This document shows positions 10,642 through 19,326 of a DNA stretch of 64,000 nucleotides, piece by piece. The notes beneath the pieces are model-generated. The model did no database searches, was not told the origin of the DNA, and was given only the letters and a program-made list of their open reading frames with translations. The DNA is from Hysterangium stoloniferum (Eukaryota > Basidiomycota > Agaricomycetes > Hysterangiales > Hysterangiaceae), in assembly GCA_015178975.1 (NCBI GenBank), contig WHVD01000089.1, forward strand, positions 248,001 through 312,000, written 5' to 3'. Both the position numbers and the translations under genes were made by a program. Each line of letters opens with the position of its first letter. The first letter of the stretch is position 1.

Positions 10642-11655
10642 TGTATTGTACTCCTCCACAAAGGGAGTAACCAGATCCTCGGAGATTCGATCGGTGTAGT
10701 ACTGTTAAGTGCCGTGTCGGGAACTTATTCCGGAACTATCGGGAAGTCACCGGGAAGTCGGAAACTCGTGGATAGGGTCAGGACATCGGCTTCAGCTTAT
10801 GTGCTGCGCCTCTACGCAAACGCTCAATGTCCTTAATTTCGGAAGTGAACTAACGATGGAAGATATGGATATTCAGAGTTCCGAAGAGTTCCGAATATCG
10901 AGCGTACAGAAAGACGGGAGGAGGAATAAGAAACTAAGTCGATATCAGATCTAAAGTAAAGTACAAATTCGCGGAAACTAATATAAGTCTACTCGTTATT
11001 GTACTACAAACTGAGACCATAATAAGACGGAAACGGAAGTATTCTTAAAATGGAAATACAATAAGACATATTAGGAAGACAATATTCCGAGACGGGAATA
11101 CAACAACAAATGAGTGAATACTTGTCAACGGACAAATTACCAAATGCGGAACAAACGAAGAACGCGGATGATACGGTAACTATGATGTTCCGTAGTCGGA
11201 GGTCAAAGTCGGAAGTCAGGGATCGGAAGTTGGGAGTGGGAGACCAGAAGTCGGATATTGAAACATCCGGGAACGGGTCGTAACAAGTATATATCCCATT
11301 GCAAGTCGATGGGCTGAGCATAAACCATATGACCTCCGAGGAACTGCTTAAGAATAACCTGTCTCAGAGGGAACTTGAGAATGGGCGTGGGTGCTCGACT
11401 AGGCTCAACATTGGCTCCAGGGGCATTCAACTGCCCGGGTGATGAGTGTTCTTCAGGTGGGTTGGGGGGAATGTTCGTTGATGATTCAGCTACTACTCTG
11501 GAGGGATCCTCCGGAGGAGTTGATCCTTGGAGAGTCAACGAAGACTTCCTCAAAGTGACGTTACGGGGTGGTTCCAAGTTAGCGGATTTTTGACGAGGCA
11601 TGGAGCTACTCGGAGCTGATGAAGACCTAGGTGTTTGGTTCTTGCCCGTAGTCAT
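10642..11655 (-). pseudogene. Gypsy gag N-terminal region, minus strand, interrupted
   Basis: On the minus strand the frame starts at 11,655 (MTTGKNQTPRSS) and matches the gag start at 15,012. At 11,285 it is split by a solo LTR of another family and resumes at 10,702-10,642 with sequence matching the plus copy around 15,376-15,440. At the codon equivalent to the stop at 15,390 this copy reads CGA, so the stop in the other copy is a later CpG-to-TpG change. The N-terminal Gag has low complexity (Ser, Pro, Thr) and no recognisable domain. Confidence 0.8.
10703..11285 (+). mobile_element. Solo LTR, family F
   Basis: A 583-bp block begins TGTTAAGTGCCGTG and ends GGTCGTAACA. The flanks are AGTAC and AGTAT, a TSD with one C-to-T change. 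A decayed copy is at 57,369-57,923 and a longer relative lies in reverse at 61,855-62,828. Confidence 0.8.
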
Positions 11656-11736
11656 TCGCGTGTTCGGGTTTTAGTAGTCAAATAATAAGTAAGATCTTTC
11701 TTCGTAGGAAAAGAACGGTCCGGCCCAGATCACCAC

Positions 11737-12376
11737 TGTGAAGAGTCAGTAGATTCTGACCGCTTGATGTATGAAGAATAGTATTTATTCAACTACTATT
11801 ATTAAGTATTGACCGTCCTGTACAATACTGTAGATTACTAGACTGATAGTACTAGTAAAGAGACGCACTACACGTCACAAGAGCAACTATACTGTTGCTC
11901 ATGACGATAAGGACGAGAGAAAAGAAGAGTTGACCTTTACGGTACAACTTGTAACTAGAAGTAGAAAGATAGTCAGCAAAAGACTGAATATCAGAGATAG
12001 AGATATAGCAGCGTGAATCGACTAGAGTGTCAATGAGCACAAAGACTCGAGAGTGGGACTCGACCTTTGCGGTTCGAGTCCAAAGATTACTATTACGCAA
12101 GAAGTTGCTACCTTTATAAGTAGCTGAGACGTCACCCTTGACCCCTCTCGCTATTCGACGTCGGGGTTGTTACGAGATAGTGTCTGCTGGGTAAAAAGTG
12201 TCTGTCTTTTGGCGCCAAGAGCGCCCATAGGTATACACAAGACTTCGAACTAAGAAATACGGGTATGCTCGAAAGATATAGAGAATTAAAGAAAAGGAAT
12301 AGAAACTAGATAATAAAGTACTATAATATGCATATTATTCCACTGTCCAATTATGCATATATACATACCCTTCACA
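11737..12376 (-). repeat. Gypsy-1 type LTR (5' LTR of the reversed copy)
   Basis: On the minus strand this 640-bp LTR begins TGTGAAGGGTATG and ends CTCTTCACA, followed by the GTGGTGAT leader start and the gag gene at 11,655. It pairs with the gag fragment to its left as the 5' end of a minus-strand Gypsy element. Confidence 0.85.
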
Positions 12377-12403
12377 CCTTCTCGTAGTATTTTCCCTTCT
12401 ACC
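12377..12403 (+). pseudogene. 27-bp scrap of the Gypsy 3' ORF between inverted LTRs
   Basis: The sequence between the two head-to-head LTRs matches the 3' ORF of the second Gypsy family near 53,447-53,471, with one or two differences. Confidence 0.6.
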
Positions 12404-13047
12404 TGTGAAGGGTATGCATATATGCATAATTGGACTAAGGAATAATAGTTGGATTATAGTACTTTATTTTTTATTTTTTATTTTTCTTCATTTACATTCT
12501 TTCTATATTTCGAGCATACCCTTATTTTGTAGTTCGAAGCTTTATGTATACGTATGGGCACTCTCGGCGCCAAACGATAGACACTTTTTACCCAGCAGAC
12601 ACCACCTCATAAATGACCCAGACGTCAAATAGCGAGAGGTGTCAAGGGTAACGTCTCAACTACCTATAAAGGTAGTGATCTCTCGCATACTAACAGACTT
12701 TGGACTCGAACCGCGAAGGTCGAGTTCCACTTTAAGGTCCTTGCGCTCGTCGACATTATAGTCGACTCGCGCTACTATCTCTTTACTTTAGATATTCAGC
12801 TTCTCGTTGATTATCTATCTTACTTCTAGCTACGAGTTGTACCGTGAAGGTCAACTCTTTCATCTTTTCAGTCTAGCCGTCAAGAGCAACTGTACAGTTG
12901 CTCTTGTGACACATTGCGTGTCTCCCTGCTAGTACTGCCAGTCTAGTAATCTACGGTATTGTACTGAACGGTCAATACCTGCCAATAGTAGTTGAATAAA
13001 TGCTATACTTCGTATATTGAACGGTCGGAATCTATCGACTCTTCACA
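12404..13047 (+). repeat. Gypsy-1 type LTR, solo or end copy
   Basis: This 644-bp LTR has ends TGTGAAGGGTATGCATATAT and CTCTTCACA, oriented opposite to its neighbour at 11,737-12,376. No matching TSD is visible (CTACC left, GCATG right). Confidence 0.8.
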
Positions 13048-13165
13048 GCATGCCTCTGTGACCATTGCATGCCTCTGTGACCATTGCGTGCCTCTGTGAC
13101 CATTGCATGCCTCTGTGACCGTTGCATGCCTTTGTGACCATCACGTGCCCTTGTGACAACTGTCA
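13048..13165 (+). repeat. 19-bp minisatellite
   Basis: The unit GCATGCCTCTGTGACCATT is repeated about six times and degenerates to the right. It lies directly after the LTR end. Confidence 0.85.
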
Positions 13166-13211
13166 CCTGTTGTGACAGCTTTTTCCCATGTGCCATGTAA
13201 TAAGCACCAGG

Positions 13212-13875
13212 TGTGAAGGATAGGTCATATAGGAGGTGTGACTAAAGGCTCTAAGTCTTAGACCTTAAGCCGCTTTATAATGCCATTATTTCCTTTCTGT
13301 TTTATATTTTTTATTCTCTCTTTATCACTCATAAATACACTTTTATTAGTTCGAGAGTCCATGTATGCTTGTGGGCGAGAGCGCCCACAAAAAGTATGTG
13401 TATGTCACAGTAGTAGTCACACAATACAAACTCAGACACTTTTCAACTCCAACAACCATCACCTGCACACGCAAGTACTGGTTCGGGGTCTTGTCTAAAA
13501 CAAACCTCTACTCTATCTCTCTTCATAGAATTACAGTAACTACACTTCGCACTGAAACAGTTGAAGTCAGTTACTATTATTCGACTCGACTTCAAGCTCT
13601 TGCCTAGTGTGGTAAGAATATCCATTATAACTCACTTTCTTAGGATATTCTCTCTCTTTCACGCAATATATACTTTCTCTTATCTACTCAGTCATCAGCC
13701 CAGCTAGCTACCAATCGAATCGTACCATAAGGTCGATCCACCCTTGTAATTATCTACCGATCATATCTTAAAGATCGATCGTAATCTACATCTTAACTAC
13801 TAGTCGATTGTATTTCGTACTATCGCTAGTCGATAACAATCGTACATTGAGTGGTAAACTACTCGACCCTTTACA
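13212..13875 (+). mobile_element. Solo LTR, family I
   Basis: A 664-bp block begins TGTGAAGGATAGG and ends CCCTTTACA. It is flanked by a perfect 5-bp TSD, CCAGG (13,207-13,211 and 13,876-13,880). No coding sequence. The ends resemble other Gypsy LTRs here but the body differs. Confidence 0.8.
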
Positions 13876-13880
13876 CCAGG

Positions 13881-14293
13881 TGGCTGGTTTTATATTATTA
13901 TATAATTATTATATTTACTTTTAGTTAACTATAAATATAATAATATAAATATATGTTGCCTTGAATATATGTGATTATTTCACATTGGATTTTGTCCTTG
14001 TCGGAGTTTGTGAATATCACGCGATCTCTTCACGTGTTGTGCATAAGCGCTGAGTTGCCAGCATATTAATCAAAAAAGAATAAAAGGTAGAAATTTGATA
14101 ACTTGCTCAATTTATAAGATAAAAATACAAATTAAATTGCATAAATTCAATATAAATCAAGACAATATTGTACAATTTTATTGTCACAATATAAATACAT
14201 TTAAACTTTCTTTTTCGCAATTTGTTAGGTGAGATTGGTTTAAAAAAGTCAGAAAAAACCTAGAAATACATAACAAGGACATCTGGTTAATTG
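13881..14293. other. AT-rich spacer
   Basis: Very AT-rich, with runs of TATTATATAATTATTATA type; no open frame, RNA gene or LTR end was recognised. It may be the original landing site of the Gypsy element that starts at 14,294. Confidence 0.5.
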
Positions 14294-14934
14294 TGTGAAG
14301 GGTATGCATATATGCATAATTGGACTAAGGAATAATAGTTGGATTATAGTACTTTATTATTTACTTTTTATTTTCTTCATTTACATTCTTTCTATATTTC
14401 GAGCATACCCTTATTTTGTAGTTCGAAGCTTTGTGTATACGTATGGGCGCCCTCGGTGCCAAACAATAGACACTCTTTACCCAATAGACACCACCTCGTA
14501 AATGACCCAGACGTCGAATAGCGAGAGGTGTCAAGGGTAACATCTCAACTACCTATAAAGGTAGTGTTCTCTTGCATACTCACAGACTTTGGACTCGAAC
14601 CGTGAAGGTCGAGTTCCACTCTAAGGTCTTTGCGCTCATCGACATTATAGTCGACTCGCGCTATTATCCCTTTACTTTAGATATTCGGCCTCTCGTTGAT
14701 TATCTATCTTACATCTAGCTACAAGTTGTACTGTGAAGGTCAACTCTTTATTCTTCATTTTAGCCATCAAGAGCAACTGTACAGTTGCTCTTGTGACGTG
14801 TTGCGTGTCTCCTTACTAGTACGGCCAGTCTAGTAATCTACGGTATTGTACTGAACGGTCAATACCTGTTAGTAGTAGTTGAATAAACGCTATACTTCGT
14901 ATATTGGACAGTCAGAATCTATCGACTCTTCACA
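14294..14934 (+). repeat. Gypsy-1 5' LTR
   Basis: A 641-bp LTR with ends TGTGAAGGG and CTCTTCACA. It is followed by GTGGTGATCCGGGCCGG, the expected place of the primer-binding site; I cannot name the tRNA. A palindromic AGAGCAACTGTACAGTTGCTCTT lies within it around 14,768-14,790 (written here only as AGAGCAACTGT and its inverse). Confidence 0.85.
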
Positions 14935-15011
14935 GTGGTGATCCGGGCCGGACCGTTCTTTTCCTACGAAGAAAGATCGTATTATTGGACTACTAAAACT
15001 CGAACACGCGA

Positions 15012-15744
15012 ATGACTACGGGCAAGAACCAAACACCTAGGTCTTCATCAGCTCCGAGTAGCTCCATGCCTCGTCAAAAATCCGCTAATTTGGAACCACC
15101 CCGTAACGTCACTTTGAGGAAGTCCTCGTCGACTCTCCAAGGATCAACTCCTCTGGAGGATCCTTCCGGAGTAGTAGCAGATTCGTCAATGAACATTCCA
15201 CCCGACCCACCTGAAGAACGCTCGTCACTTGGGCAGTCGAATGTCCCTGGAGCCAACGTTGAGGCTGGTCGAGCACCCTCGCCTGTTCTCAGGTTCCCTC
15301 CGAGACAGGTTATTCTCAAGCAGTTCCTTGGAGGTCATATGATTTATGCTCAGCCCATTGACTTACAATGGGATATGTACTACACTGATTGAATCTCCGA
15401 GGATCTGGTTACCCCCTTTGTAGAGGAGTACAATATGGATTACCCCATTTTACCAGTGACTGTAGCAGTGTGGTTAGGTCGTTACCAGGTGATCTTATCA
15501 GCGCGAGATTTATTCACGCGACCAGGGAACCTTGAGGACTTGACCCGATCGATTCCTGAATGGTTGAATGAGGTGACTACCGCTACAGAAGGTGGAAGAA
15601 GGATTCTCAAGCAGGAGGTGTTTTCTCTATTTCTTGAAGCACTTCGTACGCATGATGATGCATTGCAGATCCTGCACATCCTGCTTGGCGGAGACCATGT
15701 CGTGCCTAAGGTTGACTACCAGTACATGTATATCCACATGTTGG
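15012..15744 (+). pseudogene. Gypsy-1 gag, segment 1
   Basis: The ATG at 15,012 gives MTTGKNQTPRSS. The frame is continuous apart from a TGA at 15,390 that is CGA in the reversed copy near 10,688. The first 120 residues are Ser/Pro-rich; after that LPVTVAVWLGRYQVI and GGDHVVPKVDYQ belong to a conserved part seen again at 63,103. A Copia-1 solo LTR interrupts the frame at 15,745. Confidence 0.8.
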
Positions 15745-16063
15745 TGTTAAAACTGCCTCCACTGTCTCCAAAACCTTCTGGAACCTTCTAGAACCTTCTA
15801 GAAGCTTCCAGCATGTTCCAGGGTATTCCCAGTTCATTTCCCATGACAGCTGTCAATCAGCTGTCAGTTTCCATTCAAGCTGTCAATCAGCTGTCACTTA
15901 TGACAGCTGTCAACCAGCTGTCAACCAGCTGTCACTTATGACAGCTGACAAGCCTACTGATGTATAACATATATAAGCTTGTAGTTAGTGACCTGAATAG
16001 TAACAACTTTCCTCAGACTTGTGTGTGTCACGTGTCACAGTAAGTCACAGGTCACTTTTAACA
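15745..16063 (+). mobile_element. Solo Copia-1 LTR
   Basis: A 319-bp LTR is flanked by perfect GTTGG duplications (15,740-15,744 and 16,064-16,068) in the gag gene. It keeps the heat-shock array and lacks one 30-bp piece of the CAGCTG repeat compared with the 349-bp form. Confidence 0.9.
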
Positions 16064-16068
16064 GTTGG

Positions 16069-16283
16069 AGGAGTCTCTCAATGGAGTCACGCCAAATCTG
16101 CCGTTTGCATACTTCACTTTAAGAGGTCCACTGAAATGAAATCAAAGAAGACTCAATAAGATGGTTTTAGAGGTACTCCTCCCCTATAATGATTCGATAC
16201 AGGTCCCCAATTCACCTATCTCCACGACTAATTCGTTCGTTCACAACCTAAATGGGTCTCCAGATACTCGTTTCCTACGTTCT
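16069..16283 (+). pseudogene. Gypsy-1 gag, segment 2
   Basis: The gag frame resumes with EESLNGVT and FAYFTLRG, matching 63,256-63,475. A TGA near 16,134 stands where the copy at about 63,333 has CGA. The segment ends at the TRIM at 16,284. Confidence 0.8.
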
Positions 16284-16847
16284 TGTTAGAAATGGGAAAA
16301 TACAATATCTATGTGACAAACTGTTATAAGACCCAGGTTTGCCATCAGTTATATAAGCTGTTATAAGAGCACAAGTTGGCATCATAAGTCCTTATATATA
16401 TGTATATATAATCCATCATATAATACTAGACTATAGGTCCAGTAGCTCAGTGGTTAAGAGCACCTGCATATAAAGCCAGGAGGTCCTTGGTTCAATCCCA
16501 GGCTGGGTCAATTCTTTTCTATGCCTTTAACAGGTTATGGGCCCCGTTCGCTTGGTGCGCTGCATAGGGTATAGACTAGATATTGATTTCAGGGGAAGTG
16601 TTAGAAATGGGAAAATACAATATCTATGTGACAAACTGTTATAAGACCCAGGCTTGCCATCAGTTATATAAGCTGTTATAAGAGCACAAGTTGGCATCAT
16701 AAGTCCTTATATATATGTATATATAATCCATCATATAATACTAGACTATAGGTCCAGTAGCTCAGTGGTTAAGAGCACCTGCATATAAAGCCAGGAGGTC
16801 CTTGGTTCAATCCCAGGCTGGGTCAATTCTTTTCTATGCCTTTAACA
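16284..16847 (+). mobile_element. Complete TRIM element with tRNA-like gene in each LTR
   Basis: LTR 1 is 16,284-16,532 and LTR 2 is 16,599-16,847, 249 bp each, nearly identical. The 66-bp interior holds the primer site GGTTATGGGCCCCG directly after LTR 1 and the polypurine tract CAGGGGAAG directly before LTR 2, and no ORF. A perfect TSD, GTTCT, flanks it in Gypsy gag. It must borrow Gag and Pol; the primer site points to Copia. tRNA-like blocks are at 16,436-16,510 and 16,751-16,825. Confidence 0.9.
16436..16510 (+). tRNA. tRNA-like gene inside the TRIM LTR
   Basis: A 75-nt block folds as a cloverleaf. The acceptor stem is GGTCCAG with CTGGGTC, the D stem GCTC with GAGC, and the T stem CTTGG with CCAGG around TTCAATC. 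The A box TAGCTCAGTGG and B box GGTTCAATCC fit the Pol III consensus well, and TTTT follows five bases downstream. The anticodon arm is odd: CCTGC pairs with GCCAGG only with a bulged C; the 7-nt loop would be ATATAAA (anticodon AUA), otherwise CCTG/CAGG closes a 10-nt loop. It is probably tRNA-derived and transcribable but unlikely to serve in translation. The same block occurs in all complete TRIM LTRs here. Confidence 0.75.
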
Positions 16848-17365
16848 GTTCTCTCAACCGTCCTGTGATAATGGAGGACTTTCCGCTGGACTTGAGGACA
16901 CAGATGATAGAATGCCTTCAAGAAAAGAGGATTGAGGTCTGTGCTCCCTTTCATCAACCTCAGCCGCGTCGACTCCTGAACACGATGGAGATGGAGAGAC
17001 AAATCGCGATGGAATCTGGTCCCATGCCTGTTCAGGGAGATCCCCGCTCTCGCATCGCATTTGAGGGAGTTTCCAACAGCCCTAACGTTGGGAATGAGGT
17101 GACCACTGTCAGAAACCGATCGGTTGCCAGCAAGGGTCGACCATCCTTCTCTACAGCGTTCACTGAGGGTATAGCTGGCCCAGTTGCTGGTCGAGGATCG
17201 CTGAACCCAGACGGTCCCCACCATTCTCTACCGATCACTTCAAATTCTTTCTTGCCATCAGGAGGAGCCCCTAGTGATTCATCCGGGAGTTCGAATACTT
17301 CAGACCGAGGAGGGAACTTGGGACGTGGGGAGCACCACAATAGAGTGCCTAATACCCCTTTTTGA
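16848..17365 (+). pseudogene. Gypsy-1 gag, segment 3
   Basis: Resumes after the TRIM with LNRPVIMEDFPLDLRTQM and continues to a TGA at 17,363. The C-terminal part is rich in Ser, Gly and Pro. The copy at 63,475-64,000 aligns throughout. Confidence 0.8.
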
Positions 17366-17371
17366 ACTCCG

Positions 17372-17932
17372 ATGCGGTCTCAAGCTAGTGCACTTATTGA
17401 TGACTTACCTAAGGACAAGAAGATCACTCTTAACACCAGCGACCTCAAGATCAAGTGGTCTGACCTCCCCGAATACGATGGAGCCCAATCCAAGGCCTTG
17501 GACTATATCATGGACATCATGAGTCTTGTGGAAATATCAGACTCTTTGAGTGTGATGTTAGGAGTCGCTCTGCCAAGACGACTCACGGGAAATGCTAAGG
17601 TCTGGTGGAGCACCCTAGACCGTGAGCATCATACTGAATTCAGTCAATCTCATGGGTCATTTCTCTGGGGCATCATGGAAGGATTGCTTGGAACTCGCTG
17701 GCGTGAATCCTTGGCCTTAGAATGGGAAGCCATGAAATTTCGACAAGTCGGTCATGATCGCGAGACACCCATCCACTATATCCAACGGAGAGTTAAATTC
17801 TATCGCTTTCTGTACAGGTTCCATCAGGACAGAGGAGATGAGACACGCAGACTTATTCTCACGCTGCCTACGGAATGGCTCTACCTTCTTCAAGGACAAC
17901 CCATCAACGATATCATGAGTTTGCAGACTTAT
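17372..17932 (+). pseudogene. Gypsy-1 gag, capsid-like segment
   Basis: The region KIKWSDLPEYDG to IMSLQTY resembles a retrotransposon Gag capsid domain (GNAKVWWSTLD, then FRQVGHDRETPIHYIQR). In the unbroken gene it continues at 34,421. A solo LTR with TSD CTTAT follows directly, so the open frame beyond 17,932 is LTR sequence. Confidence 0.8.
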
Positions 17933-18370
17933 TGTGAGGAGTATGCTTTTACCACAGTTTCATTGTGGTAAAACACTCCTTTTATTTCATTTATATTTTA
18001 CATATTCTATTCATATTTTACTATCTTTCACATTCTTCGAATATCGCATATTTCATTAGTTCAAAGCATTGTGTATACTTGTGGGTGCACTCAGCACCAA
18101 TTAGAACTCAGACACACTTTAACCCAAGAACCACCACTTGTAAGACACAAACTAGGTCTACTTGTTAAAACTGCCTCCACTGTCTCCAAAACCTTCTGGA
18201 ACCTTCTAGAACCTTCTAGAAGCTTCCAGCATGTTCCAGGGTATTCCCAGTTCATTTCCCATGAGAGCTGTCAATCAGCTGTCACTTTGTATTCCAGCTG
18301 TCAATCAGCTGTCAGTTTCCATTCAAGCTGTCAATCAGCTGTCACTTATGACAGCTGTCAACCAGCTGTC

Positions 18371-18938
18371 TGTTAAAGGCATAGAAAAGAATTGACCCAG
18401 CCTGGGATTGAACCAAGGACCTCCTGGCTTTATATGCAGGTGCTCTTAACCACTGAGCTACTGGACCTATAGTCTAGTATTATATGATGGATTATATATA
18501 CATATATATAAGGACTTATGATGCCAACTTGTGCTCTTATAACAGCTTATATAACTGATGGCAAACCTGGGTCTTATAACAGTCTGTCACATATAGATAT
18601 TGTATTTTCCCATTTCTAACACTTCCCCTGAAATCAATATCTAGTCTATACCCTATGCAGCGCACCAAGCTCACGGGGCCCATAACCTGTTAAAGGCATA
18701 GAAAAGAATTGACCCAGCCTGGGATTGAACCAAGGACCTCCTGGCTTTATATGCAGGTGCTCTTAACCACTGAGCTACTGGACCTATAGTCTAGTATTAT
18801 ATGATGGATTATATATACATATATATAAGGACTTATGATGCCAACTTGTGCTCTTATAACAGCTTATATAACTGATGGCAAACCTGGGTCTTATAACAGT
18901 CTGTCACATATAGATATTGTATTTTCCCATTTCTAACA
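18371..18938 (-). mobile_element. Complete TRIM in Copia-1 5' LTR
   Basis: LTRs 18,371-18,621 and 18,688-18,938 (251 bp each) with a 66-bp interior. TSD CTGTC on both sides. tRNA-like blocks on the minus strand at 18,467-18,393 and 18,784-18,710. Its first LTR is the left border of the tandem triplication. Confidence 0.9.
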
Positions 18939-19084
18939 CTGTCAACCAGCTGTCACTTATGACAGCTGACAAGCCTACTGATGTATAACATATATAAGCT
19001 TGTAGTTAGTGACCTGAATAGTAACAACTTTCCTCAGACTTGTGTGTGTCACGTGTCACAGTAAGTCACAGGTCACATTTAACA

Positions 19085-19098
19085 GGTTATGGGCCCCG
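19085..19098 (+). promoter_or_regulatory. Half-tRNA primer-binding site
   Basis: GGTTATGGGCCCCG follows the LTR end TTTAACA directly. It is complementary to the anticodon-arm region of initiator tRNA-Met, not to a tRNA 3' end, as known for Drosophila copia. The same site occurs in Copia-2 (6838-6825) and in all TRIM interiors. Confidence 0.8.
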
Positions 19099-19326
19099 CG
19101 CTCTAAGCGCTCTAGTACTGTATAACGTTTTGCAAACTCGCTTCTTTTGAGTAAGTTTCAGCCTATACTTTATATTCCCCTGCCAGGCCCAGCCTTATTG
19201 CTGTTGCTAGTAGGGAGGAACTTGTACGCCACTAAGGCTGAGTTTCCCTCGAGACTACCGTCTGGACCTCGAGTTAAATACCTTTTTTTCTCAACTTCTT
19301 TGCGAGTTTGCTGCGTCTATACTACA

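Noticed and set aside
12404-12632. Short hydrophobic open frame in the Gypsy LTR
   Set aside because: It recurs only because the LTR recurs (14,295; 52,147), the frame differs between copies and it covers only the AT-rich U3.
16436-16510. TRIM tRNA-like blocks as ordinary host tRNA genes
   Set aside because: All lie inside LTRs with TSDs and have an irregular anticodon arm (bulge or 10-nt loop), so they are element parts.
17933-18168. C-terminal end of Gag reading into KHSFYFIYILHILFIFY as a membrane segment
   Set aside because: The hydrophobic stretch is translated LTR C sequence after the CTTAT TSD; the true gag continues at 34,421.
19147-19326. 60-residue N-terminal extension of the Copia-1 polyprotein
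   Set aside because: It is leader sequence; the ATG at 19,327 matches the start in the long-gag copy at 8350, and no homologous extension precedes that one in the same way.
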